DNA from: Clostridium sp. OF09-36 | GTDB lineage: Bacteria > Bacillota > Clostridia > Lachnospirales > Lachnospiraceae | Assembly: GCF_003481985.1 (NCBI RefSeq) | Contig: NZ_QUMD01000007.1 | Span: forward strand, 1-64,000 | DNA length: 64,000 nt | Reading direction: 5' to 3' | Notes under the pieces: model-generated | What the model saw: only the letters and a program-made list of their open reading frames with translations | Databases searched by the model: none | What the model was told of the DNA's origin: nothing | In this document: positions 39,992 to 47,151 of the stretch, piece after piece | How positions within the stretch are numbered: the first letter of the stretch is position 1 | Layout of the letters: each line of letters starts with the position of its first letter | Position numbers and translations under genes: made by a program

Positions 39992-41004
39992 ATGCCGAAA
40001 GGGACCAATCAGAAATTTAAGCTATATCGTCTTGCCCAGATCATGATGGAAAAGACCGACGAAGACCACTATATCACAATGTCTGAAATCTTAAATGCAC
40101 TCAAACAGTATGAGATCACTGCAGACAGAAAAAGCATCTACAACGATTTAAAAGACCTTTCGTCCTTTGGGATCGAGGTAGAAGGAGAGCAGACCGGCAA
40201 CCGCTATCATTACCATGTTGTCAGCCGCCCTTTTGAGCTTCCTGAATTAAAGCTGCTCGTAGACGCAATCCAGTCATCCAAATTCATAACCGAAAAAAAG
40301 ACGAATGTCTGATCAAAAAACTGGAGACGCTGGTCAGTAAATACGATGCACAAAAGCTTCAGCGTCAGGTGTTTGTATCCGGCCGGATCAAAAACATGAA
40401 CGAAAGTATTTATTATTCCGTAGATGCAATCCACACAGCAATCTCAGAAAACCGGAAAATCTACTTTAAATATTTCCAATGGAATATCAAAAAAAAGCCA
40501 GAATTACGCCATTATGGCAAATTGTACCATATCAGCCCGTGGGGCCTTTTGTGGGACGATGAAAACTATTATATGATCGGCTTTGATTCCGAGGCGCAAA
40601 AGATCAAGCATTACCGTGTTGATAAGATGCTGGATATTGAGCTGTCCGAAGAAAAACGTGATGGGAAAGATTCTTTTAAAAAGCTGGATATGGCCGATTA
40701 TGCCAAAAAGAGCTTTGGCATGTTTGGCGGAAAAGATGAAAAAGTCAGGCTTCTGGTCCATAATGATCTAGCCGGGGTCATGATTGACCGCTTTGGCAGA
40801 GACATTATGATGATACCTGCAGATGACGAACATATTACCATAAATGTAGATGTCCGGGTAAGCAGGCAGTTTCTGGCATGGGTATTTTCGTTGGGACCGC
40901 AGGTAAAGATTCTCGGACCCGCAGAGGTTGTTACGGCCATGCAGGAAGAAACACGGCGTATGGTGGAGCAATATGGGATTTCAAAAACAAACGAAACTGA
41001 ATAG
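39992..41004 (+). CDS. WYL-domain helix-turn-helix regulator (frameshifted)
   Basis: About 337 residues: an N-terminal winged helix (KLYRLAQIMMEKTDEDHYITMSEIL region, with RKSIYNDLKDL) followed by the WYL sensing domain (HISPWGLLWDDENYYMIGFD) and a WCX-like C-terminus. One A is lost in the A-run at 40293-40299; restored, KKDECLIKKLETL joins the two frames. The TAG stop lies inside the 44-bp direct repeat that marks the left end of the prophage, so the element abuts this gene without visibly truncating it. Confidence 0.85.
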
Positions 41005-41040
41005 GAGCGTTCCTTTGCTATTTTCAACTATTCGCGAAAG
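40997..41040 (+). repeat. Left direct repeat (attL) of the phage-like element
   Basis: The 44 bases match 46990-47033 at 40 positions; shared cores are TTCCTTTGCTATTT and AACTATTCGCGAAAG. Further TTCGCGAA copies occur inside the left end (41052, 41163). The repeat overlaps the stop codon of the WYL regulator. Confidence 0.8.
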
Positions 41041-41088
41041 TGAACACATGTTTCGCGAAAACGTCATGCTTGCATGTCAAGGAAGTGG

Positions 41089-41146
41089 TAGTTGCGAGCC
41101 GCGCGACATCAATTTTCCCGCCGGAGCGCGGCATGGGTCGCAACTA
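41089..41146. other. Large imperfect hairpin at the left end of the prophage
   Basis: TAGTTGCGA/TCGCAACTA and GCCGCGC/GCGCGGC pair as 9-bp and 7-bp stem sections around a 21-base loop, with a small internal bulge. It lies between the rep stop and the attL repeat. Filamentous phages need a hairpin packaging signal in a non-coding region, so this is a candidate; it could also be the terminator of the long minus-strand transcript. Confidence 0.6.
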
Positions 41147-41177
41147 TTTGCGAAACAGTTCTTTCGCGAATCAGTTA

Positions 41178-42193
41178 CTATAGCTTGCTTACATCAGACA
41201 CCTTGATTTTGTCATACGGCGTTTTCTCATCGTCCAGCAATTCAATGAAGCCATCATCCAGAAGCCGTACGTTATGCGTAAGAATGTCATGCGCTTTGTA
41301 CTGCACCACATGACCGATACGCCGCAGAAACGCAAGCCATGTTTCCGGTGATTCCTTTTGTACGTTCGTATATTGCTCCGACAGCGGAATATTTGTGATG
41401 ATATAGACCTTTGTGAAGCAAGCCACTTTGTTATTGTATCTGCAAGGAAGTTCCAGAGGGTATCCGTCTAAATAGTTGAGCATGTCCGCAACACGGATAG
41501 ATGACCGGAACTCCTCGAAGATAATGACATCCTGCCCCTTGTAGTTATCGAACGGATGCAGATAATCTGTCACACGAAATACAGACTCATAACCGTAACG
41601 CTCCATGACACCGCGCGTCTTTCCGGTTCCGGTCGTTCCGTATATGTATGTTACATCCAGTTCGCGCCATTCGTGCTTGTAACGTTCCTCATTGACTACT
41701 TGTCGCGCCCGTTCGATTTTATCCAGATTAAGCATGAATGACGGGTTTTGCTCCAGTATGTCATAGTTGCTCATACCGTCTTTAATCATTGCGTACAGGT
41801 CGCTTAAGTCATTTCTCGCCCCTTGTCGTTCAATAGGCATTCGCCGAACTCTTCAAACGTACCGTCCACGCACGTTTCGTGCTTCTTATCATTTAACCAA
41901 CGCCCCTCTTTTTTCACGTAATCACGGTTCTGTGAGCTTGTTCCCTTTGCCATTTCAAAATGTCCACCGTCAAACCGTTTCTTTATCGTGCTAAAGCGGA
42001 TGCCATTTCGTCCGTGCATGTAAATATGCGTATGATATGTTCCATTCTCACCAATTTCATCAGACATGCACCAATACATGACGTTCTTCATTTCCCCGAC
42101 CTTTTGCGCTATGTATTCGTGTGTCATACCTTTTTCTTTTGGATTGTTTATTGTTATCTGCCACTTGCGGGACATCGAATCTTTCTCAGCCAT
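41178..42193 (-). CDS. rep: CRESS-type replication initiator Rep: HUH endonuclease plus SF3 helicase (frameshifted)
   Basis: About 338 residues from ATG 42193. The nuclease domain has motif I WQITINNP (11-18), motif II HTHIYMHG (54-61) and motif III YVKKEG with nucleophile Tyr92. The helicase has Walker A GTTGTGKT (186-193), Walker B VIIFEEF (about 223), motif C YIITNIP (about 264) and an arginine finger in FLRRIGHV (about 291). This is the circovirus/geminivirus Rep plan, not the gpII/RepA type usual in filamentous phages. One G is lost at 41819-41822, splitting nuclease from helicase; restored it reads LLNDKGARNDLSDLY. It should nick the TAGTATTAC origin just upstream. Confidence 0.92.
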
Positions 42194-42203
42194 TCCAACC
42201 ACT

Positions 42204-42324
42204 TCCTTTCCTTTTGTTACATGTTACAAATGTTACAAATTCGTGTAACATAGAGCAAAGCCAGTAAATACAAGGGTTTGCGAGATTGTTACAGAAGTTG
42301 GGGGTAATACTAACCCCAACTTCT
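42204..42324 (-). other. Rolling-circle origin: TAGTATTAC stem-loop and iterons
   Basis: AGAAGTTGGGG (42293-42303) and CCCCAACTTCT (42314-42324) form a perfect 11-bp stem. Read on the minus strand the 10-base loop contains TAGTATTAC (42312-42304), the circovirus nonanucleotide, nicked in relatives between positions 7 and 8. TGTTACA occurs at 42215, 42222, 42231 and 42287 and inverted at 42244; these look like Rep-binding iterons. The nonanucleotide is on the rep coding strand, 111 bases from the rep start. Confidence 0.88.
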
Positions 42325-42590
42325 CACGAAAAGCCCACACAGCACTGATACGCCTAGCGGCTACCACTAGGAACAGAAGCCGCCGCTTTACTGGCACTAT
42401 GGGTAATCAGAGAAAACCGGATGGAAGTGTACTGGCAAACCGACCGAGCACCGGACAGCGAGAGATTCACCGCGCCTGCGTATTGGTTATCATGCCCGCC
42501 CAGAGGGCGCCCGGTCATAGGTTTGTGGGGCAGTAACTCGTCCGCCGCTAGGGACCCCCAGCCCCCCAGCGGCAGACAAGTCACCACCCC
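42325..42590. other. Non-coding structured region of the prophage
   Basis: No supported gene lies here. Several GC-rich stems are visible, for example CTAG-CGGC/GCCG around 42352-42385 and CCGCT with AGCGG around 42543-42573 enclosing a C-rich run. In filamentous phages the region between gene I and the replication gene holds the complementary-strand origin and packaging signal. An open frame on the plus strand is Pro/Arg/Ser-rich with no start signal and is probably chance. Confidence 0.5.
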
Positions 42591-43210
42591 TTATTGCTTC
42601 GCATCTGCGACCGCCGGAAAGGTCATGTATGTATCATACAGCCGCCCTAACTTGCGATTGTAGCGAAAAAATTCACTTCCTACACGTTCTTTCATTGGAT
42701 ACCACATCTTAACCGATACAAACAAGCATGGGGATACCATAAGCGCACACAGGAGCATACCACGCCATCCATAGTTCGATACTTTACGGTGTATTTGTTC
42801 ATACTCAATCACAGACCGCACTTGTCTGTCCAGCATCCTATCAAACTGCGCCACAAGGATAATATCATAGCCATAATGCCTATGAAGCTGGAAAACTCAT
42901 TCCAACCAGCGCGATCCGATTTCGACCAATCGCGCGCATTGAACATACGTTGCGCTTCATCAATGATTAACAGGATTTCACCCTCTTTAACCGGTCTGTC
43001 CTTGAAATATTCGCGGCTATAGTCCACCAGCGCAGATGGGCGAAGCATCCCGTCCGTAATGTGCAAGAACCGTTCCGAATGCTTACACAGGCTTGTATTA
43101 ATGGGAATGTTCGCAATCACAGGCTTATTAAGCATCAATGTATTGCGTATAACGCGCGCCGTATGTAATGACTTTCCACTGCCTGGAGTGCCACTGTATA
43201 AATAAATCAT
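42591..43210 (-). CDS. Zot-domain assembly ATPase, phage pI-like (frameshifted)
   Basis: About 206 residues. Walker A GTPGSGKS (about 7-14) and Walker B ILLIIDEAQ (about 85) define the Zot domain, followed by YGYDIILVAQFDRMLDRQVR, a conserved Zot stretch, and one membrane span (GMLLCALMVSPCLFVSV). pI/Zot proteins drive export of filamentous phage through the membrane. One T is lost at 42892-42895, replacing the YGYDII stretch by a false frame; restored it joins exactly. Shorter than Ff pI, with a brief C-terminal tail. Confidence 0.92.
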
Positions 43211-43215
43211 ATCCT

Positions 43216-43455
43216 TTAATCTCCAATCATCTTAACCCAGCGCATAATAATAGAGTACAGATAAAACAACGCAATGCACCCCAGCCACGCCGCGCCTATT
43301 TTAATCATAGCCGATATTGGTATAAACCAGTTAAGAATACCCAAATACGGCAAATTACCAAACGCTTGAATATATTGCTGAAACGGCGATAATGGAAGAA
43401 CCTTTACCAATGTTGCGGCAAATGCCGACAACAACTCTGTCATAAACTTTAGCAC
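43216..43455 (-). CDS. Small hydrophobic phage protein, pVI-like
   Basis: 79 residues with two or three hydrophobic segments (LLSAFAATLVKVLPL, YLGILNWFIPISAMIKIGAAWLGCIALFYLYSII) and a short charged C-terminus. It lies between the III-like and Zot genes, where Ff phages have gene VI, the hydrophobic cap protein partner of pIII. Assigned by position, size and hydropathy only. Confidence 0.7.
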   Translation of the reverse strand: MLKFMTELLSAFAATLVKVLPLSPFQQYIQAFGNLPYLGILNWFIPISAMIKIGAAWLGCIALFYLYSIIMRWVKMIGD

Positions 43456-43458
43456 AAT

Positions 43459-44939
43459 TTACCCCCTTATCATTTGCGATCGCGTTATCATAATTAAACC
43501 GACGATAAACAACAAACATTCCATGTCTCGCAGTATCTCTGCGGCGACATCAAATGGCGACAAATCTATATCTATGTTATATGTCTCTAAACCGTTTTTA
43601 GTGGGATACTTAATCGGAAATGTAAAGTGCGGCGCTTGCGGCTCAGCTTCCAATATTTTAACAAAATCTATTGCGTCAAACGGAAGACAGAAAGGAAATA
43701 ACTTTTCCAACCCAACAAGCGTATAATCTGCAAATTTTCCAGCTTGCCCCCCATCTGACGTATCGGGAATATCAACATCAGGAGTCGTAGTATCATCTTT
43801 TGCATATTCCATGGTATTGTAGTCACACCGTCCGAATCAACGACCATGTCACCCTCAGCGGTACGTTCAATTACACCCGTTTGCGTTTCTTCAAGCACGT
43901 CTTCCCATGTTTTTTCTCCAGTCTGTACACCGTCAAGCACATCGTCAATAGCTGGATTCCTTAACCATGGTAATGTTACTTCTAATTCGCCCTCTTTTTG
44001 TCCTTTTCCTACAACATCCCAGTTACCCTCCAAGACACCAGCACCGCCAAGACCACCAACAAGAATATAGTCACCGTCTTTTACATCCGTATCAGCACCA
44101 GTACCAGGAACGACACCTTTTTCAAGCCATGACGCAACCGTCAAAAACATACTCTCATATGTTTGCGCAGCCGCATCACCCATATAATTAACTATTCCAC
44201 TTTTTACAGATTGCACCATTGTGCTAACTGCGCTAGTACGATAATAAGTTTTACCGTTATATGTCACTTTATAAGACGCATATGACTTTGACGCACCATT
44301 ATTATAAATTAAACAATAACCCTGCTGCGTTGTCATTGCGTACGTTTCATAATAATCCCCTCTTGCATTCTTAATAGTAAATATTATAGTTGGTGCATCG
44401 TCCCACGTTTCGAATGTAGCTGTCCATATCTCCCCAGTGCTCATATTTACAAGTTCTTGCGTTTTTGACACACCGATGCCAATAGTCGGATATCCATTAT
44501 ACCCACCCTCATTAACACCACCACTATACACACTATTTTTCAACCATTGCTTAAACGCCGTGTATACTCCGCTGGCTTTATCAAGTGTTCCAGACGATAA
44601 CTTTTCTCCCCATTCGTCTATCGCCTTGCCAGCCGTAGCCGCGTCAGCCGCCCACGCATCAAGATTTTCACCAGCCCAACTTTTAAATTTATCAAACTGC
44701 GTTGTGCCCCATTCTTTAATCGCTTCGCGGTTTTTATATATGCCAACAGTGCCAGCCAACGCGCCCGCGATTCCAAGCAGATACGGGAAAGCCGCACCTA
44801 TACCAACCGTAGCCGCACCACCGCCCGCGATGATACCAGCGGCAGAAGCACGTGCTTCAAACCGCGCGTTGTTCACAGAACCTACGACAATCGTACACGC
44901 AAGCATTAATGCGAGTATCCTTTTTATTCGTTTATTCAT
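43459..44939 (-). CDS. Minor coat/attachment protein, pIII-like (frameshifted)
   Basis: About 493 residues. ATG 44939 follows AGGGGGT and opens a signal peptide (KRIKRILALMLACTIVV, cleavage likely near ASA). A Gly/Ala-rich hydrophobic stretch, a Trp-rich helical part (FKSWAGENLDAWAADAA) and a beta-rich domain follow, then an acidic region and a C-terminal membrane anchor (CLLFIVGLIMITRS). Secreted, anchored, located between major coat and VI-like genes: the place of Ff pIII, which binds the host receptor. One C is lost at 43813-43814; restored it reads TTIPMEYAKDDTTTP. Receptor unknown. Confidence 0.75.
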
Positions 44940-45023
44940 TTTACCCCCTAACATGGAAACAGGGGGTATGAGACTTAACCTCACACCCCCACATCAAATG
45001 TGTAATAATCCAAGTAACTGAAA

Positions 45024-45221
45024 CTAACGTCCGGTAACTTTCTTGAACACTTTCAGACCGATACCAACAACGATAACCGCGCCAGCAATCGGAAGAGCCG
45101 CCGGAACTACAGAACCGATGGCAGACATTGCTTCGCCTGCGATAGTAGACACGCCGCTAGTTAAAGCAGTGGTTACAGTGCTGATAGTACCAGCCTCAGC
45201 CGCTAACATAGATACTCCCAT
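45024..45221 (-). CDS. Major coat protein, pVIII-like
   Basis: 65 residues. A small-residue amphipathic N-terminal half (Ala/Ser/Thr-rich) is followed by one hydrophobic segment (VVPAALPIAGAVIVVGIGL) and a basic C-terminus KVFKKVTGR that would contact the DNA inside the filament. There is no separate signal peptide, as in Pf3-type coat proteins. GGGGATTGTAAC precedes ATG 45221. The gene overlaps closely with the 42-residue gene before it. Confidence 0.85.
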   Translation of the reverse strand: MGVSMLAAEAGTISTVTTALTSGVSTIAGEAMSAIGSVVPAALPIAGAVIVVGIGLKVFKKVTGR

Positions 45222-45222
45222 G

Positions 45223-45351
45223 TTACAATCCCCCTTTCCCCATGATGTCCAGTGCTAACTTCATAACCGCGCCGACCGCGTAGGGTATGAGAGAGAGCAA
45301 AACGCCACAACCAACACCAGCGGCATATAATGCAACCGTTTCCTCAATCAT
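45223..45351 (-). CDS. 42-residue membrane protein, pIX/pVII-like
   Basis: ATG 45351 overlaps the TGA of the preceding gene (ATGA) and follows GGAGGAAATTGTG. The product, MIEETVALYAAGVGCGVLLS then LIPYAVGAVMKLALDIMGKG and GL, has one hydrophobic span and a basic end. It ends just before the major coat start. Size and place match the small tip proteins of filamentous phages. Confidence 0.75.
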   Translation of the reverse strand: MIEETVALYAAGVGCGVLLSLIPYAVGAVMKLALDIMGKGGL

Positions 45352-45581
45352 CACAATTTCCTCCACAGTATAACGCCCATCATAACGCCAGCCAAGACGC
45401 CCATGGCAAATATGTTAAGCACCAGCAACGACTGTATGTCATTAAGCTGGGACGCATAACCAATTTCTGACTCAGATGTTTCTAAGTCATTTTCCAGAAA
45501 GATTTCATCACCCACCCACTCACTTGCATCCGAATCAGATGCAAGTGAGAGAGTAGCTTCATTAAACGTAACCGTTATCAT
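45351..45581 (-). CDS. 76-residue single-span phage protein, pVII/pIX-like
   Basis: An acidic N-terminal half (DSDASEWVGDEIFLENDLET) leads to a C-terminal hydrophobic span (LLVLNIFAMGVLAGVMMGVILW) ending RKL. The start overlaps the stop of the ssDNA-binding gene (TAAAATGA), so it is translationally coupled. Position between V-like and VIII-like genes suggests a minor coat protein. No sequence family recognised. Confidence 0.7.
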   Translation of the reverse strand: MITVTFNEATLSLASDSDASEWVGDEIFLENDLETSESEIGYASQLNDIQSLLVLNIFAMGVLAGVMMGVILWRKL

Positions 45582-45829
45582 TTTACAGTTACATTGACGA
45601 GATAGGCACGACCGCCGCTTAACTCATAGTCAAACTGCAATTCCTTGCCAATATCGGAGGTTTTTAACAGGTCATACTGATTTTCCGGCATAAAGACCTG
45701 TTCGGTCTTGCTACCAACAGCACCCGCGTTCAGTTCGCGCTGATTGAAAGGTGTAACCACCTCAGCAACACAATAATCCTTTCCGTTCTTCTTAGAGGTA
45801 AAACGTCTAAATCCGACAAGTTTACTCAT
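45578..45829 (-). CDS. Phage ssDNA-binding protein, gpV-like
   Basis: 83 residues from ATG 45829, chosen because AAAGGAGAAAGCT precedes it (the frame is open to 45853). The product is a compact all-beta protein (KLVGFRRFTSKKNGKDYCVA, then YELSGGRAYLVNVTVK), like the small OB-fold proteins that coat single-stranded phage DNA before packaging. Size (Ff gpV is 87) and position first in the structural operon agree. Confidence 0.75.
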   Translation of the reverse strand: MSKLVGFRRFTSKKNGKDYCVAEVVTPFNQRELNAGAVGSKTEQVFMPENQYDLLKTSDIGKELQFDYELSGGRAYLVNVTVK

Positions 45830-45932
45830 AGCTTTCTCCTTTCGTGAGGTCATATTTATTTGTCAATTTGCCAGCCGGAGCATTTCCATCAATCCAGCCG
45901 ACTATCACGCAACAGCCGCCCAAATGCTTCAC
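45822..45932 (-). CDS. Possible 36-residue phage ORF
   Basis: GTG 45932 opens a frame whose stop overlaps the start of the ssDNA-binding gene. The product contains GGCCVIVGWIDGNAPAGKL and a charged end. The Cys pair and the tight overlap are suggestive, but the start has no clear ribosome site and there is a stop 10 codons upstream. The rest of the 46028-45933 gap has only a stem, CTCCGACCG/CGGTCAGAG, near 46001-46022. Confidence 0.35.
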   Translation of the reverse strand: MKHLGGCCVIVGWIDGNAPAGKLTNKYDLTKGESYE

Positions 45933-46028
45933 AACAATAGGTACTGCGCTAATAGCTAACTACAACACAACAAGTCACCATCCAGTGATACTTGCACCCC
46001 TCCGACCGTTTCCGGTCAGAGATGGTTT

Positions 46029-46202
46029 TTATTCCGATACCTCATCGTTTAAATCTTCATAAAGGTCTTCCAGCATCTGCCACTTTTCACGAGATGCTAG
46101 CAGTGCATCCTCCGGTGTATCATTTGCTTTAAGGCACGCTCTATATTCCACGCTTGCCCGTTCACGGTACTGCTGGAATATGGCTTTTTCTTTTTTCGTC
46201 AT
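46029..46202 (-). CDS. 57-residue helical phage protein
   Basis: ATG 46202 follows AAGGTGAAGAC. The product (TKKEKAIFQQYRERASVEYR onward) is highly charged and helical with no membrane span. It is the first gene of the minus-strand operon, behind the operator-controlled promoter at 46339-46367. Unknown function; a regulator or a Rep accessory is possible. Confidence 0.6.
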   Translation of the reverse strand: MTKKEKAIFQQYRERASVEYRACLKANDTPEDALLASREKWQMLEDLYEDLNDEVSE

Positions 46203-46269
46203 GTCTTCACCTTGTCCATTTAAAGCATTTCTGTTAGAATGATATTGTAACTGCGACAGGAGAGAGGAC

Positions 46270-46314
46270 GTTCTCATTACTACCACCGTACACGGGGGTG
46301 GTTCTCATTGCTAC
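46270..46314. repeat. 14-bp direct repeats flanking a hairpin in the operon leader
   Basis: GTTCTCATTACTAC (46270-46283) and GTTCTCATTGCTAC (46301-46314) differ at one base and flank a CCACC/GGTGG stem. They lie in the 5' untranslated region of the minus-strand operon. Function unknown. Confidence 0.55.
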
Positions 46315-46338
46315 ACCCTCTGTCCTATCGACAACTAT

Positions 46339-46419
46339 AGTATATAGTATTATGGCCATAATGTAAATTGGCATTATGACCATAATTTGTATATTATTTT
46401 CGTACATTATGACCATAAT
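46339..46419. promoter_or_regulatory. Divergent promoters with three repressor operators
   Basis: ATTATGGCCATAAT (46349-46362), ATTATGACCATAAT (46373-46386) and ATTATGACCATAAT (46406-46419) are palindromes. The minus-strand promoter (TTTACA 46367-46362, 17 bases, TATACT 46344-46339) has the first operator in its spacer. The plus-strand promoter (TTGGCA 46368-46373, 16 bases, TATATT 46390-46395) is overlapped by the second, and the third lies just downstream. This suits a repressor that shuts the structural operon and its own gene. Confidence 0.8.
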
Positions 46420-46436
46420 GCATAGAGGTAAACACT

Positions 46437-46682
46437 ATGTCAGATTTCAACCAATCCAAATATATTAATGACTTTATCAAAGACAAGTACGATACATTCA
46501 AAGTGCAAGTGCCTAAAGGGGAAAAAGCAAGAATAGACGAACATAGAAAAGCGCAAGGGTACAAATCCCTTAACGCCTATGTAAATGATTTAATTAAACG
46601 GGATATGGAGCAGAACGCAACCAGCATAAAGAATAGCAACAACGCTATTATTGGAAATAGTGGTTCAATCCACATGGAGTAA
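46437..46682 (+). CDS. Ribbon-helix-helix (Arc/CopG-like) repressor
   Basis: 81 residues. The strand FKVQVPKGEKARIDEHRKAQ and helix GYKSLNAYVNDLIKRDM fit a ribbon-helix-helix DNA-binding fold, which acts as dimers on short palindromes. AGAGGT precedes ATG 46437. Three matching palindromes lie directly upstream in the divergent promoter region, so it is the likely lysogeny-type switch of the element. The tail after residue 60 is Asn/Ser-rich. Confidence 0.8.
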   Translation: MSDFNQSKYINDFIKDKYDTFKVQVPKGEKARIDEHRKAQGYKSLNAYVNDLIKRDMEQNATSIKNSNNAIIGNSGSIHME

Positions 46683-46685
46683 GAC

Positions 46686-46955
46686 ATGATAATACACGTT
46701 AAACCAGATAAAAACCATAGACCAACGTATATTTACGAAAACGAACCCGTTAACCGACATCCGAATTTACCTCCTGGAGCAATTACCGTAGGCGATGTAT
46801 TTCATTTTATAGGCAGATTTATCAAAGGCATAATCACGGCAATACAAATGATTATAGCAATAGCTGTTTTGGCTTATGTGTTATTTTTTTCTCGCATACA
46901 TAAAAGCAGTACAGATATACATACACCAAATGGCATTATAGTTAATGCGCCATAA
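46686..46955 (+). CDS. Membrane protein of the prophage, unknown role
   Basis: 89 residues starting 3 bases after the repressor stop (GGAG within reach). About 55 polar residues precede one long hydrophobic span (FIGRFIKGIITAIQMIIAIAVLAYVLFF) and a short polar tail. As a repressor-linked gene it would be made in the integrated state, so superinfection immunity or host-surface change is a possibility, but nothing in the sequence proves that. Confidence 0.6.
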   Translation: MIIHVKPDKNHRPTYIYENEPVNRHPNLPPGAITVGDVFHFIGRFIKGIITAIQMIIAIAVLAYVLFFSRIHKSSTDIHTPNGIIVNAP

Positions 46956-46989
46956 ATAGCAAAGGAACACATCTAAACAGCCATATAAG

Positions 46990-47033
46990 CTGAATAGCAG
47001 TGTTCCTTTGCTATTTCTAACTATTCGCGAAAG
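46990..47033 (+). repeat. Right direct repeat (attR) of the phage-like element
   Basis: 40 of 44 bases match 40997-41040. Just after it the sequence continues as an imperfect palindrome, AACTATTC GCGAAA GAATAGTT (47019-47040), which looks like a pair of recombinase-binding arms around a 6-base centre. Confidence 0.8.
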
Positions 47034-47151
47034 AATAGTTTAACGAATAGTTATGCCTAGTTACAAAACCGAACTGCTTATAAATATAAAGGATTTTAGC
47101 ATTTCGGTTTTGTATCTGGTTTACCTACATTGACATTCTACTCTTTTTCAT

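Larger units (their letters stand above)
40997..47033. mobile_element. Integrated filamentous-phage-like element with CRESS-type Rep
   Basis: About 6.0 kb between 44-bp direct repeats. Minus-strand genes from right to left: small ORFs, ssDNA-binding protein (V-like), two small membrane proteins (VII/IX-like), major coat (VIII-like), large secreted coat protein (III-like), small membrane protein (VI-like), Zot ATPase (I-like), origin region, Rep. Plus-strand genes at the right end: ribbon-helix-helix repressor and a membrane protein. The order equals that of Ff phages (circularly permuted) but the Rep and origin are of circovirus type. No integrase, transposase or secretin is present. Confidence 0.9.

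Noticed and set aside
42421..42663. Open frame on the plus strand across the prophage non-coding block
   Set aside because: It has no ribosome site, Pro/Arg/Ser-rich composition typical of chance frames in GC-rich structure, and overlaps the end of the Zot gene on the other strand.
40997..47033. Classic plasmid or ICE rather than phage
   Set aside because: There are no relaxase, coupling protein or partition genes, while Zot, coat-like and SSB genes in Ff order argue for a filamentous phage-like element.
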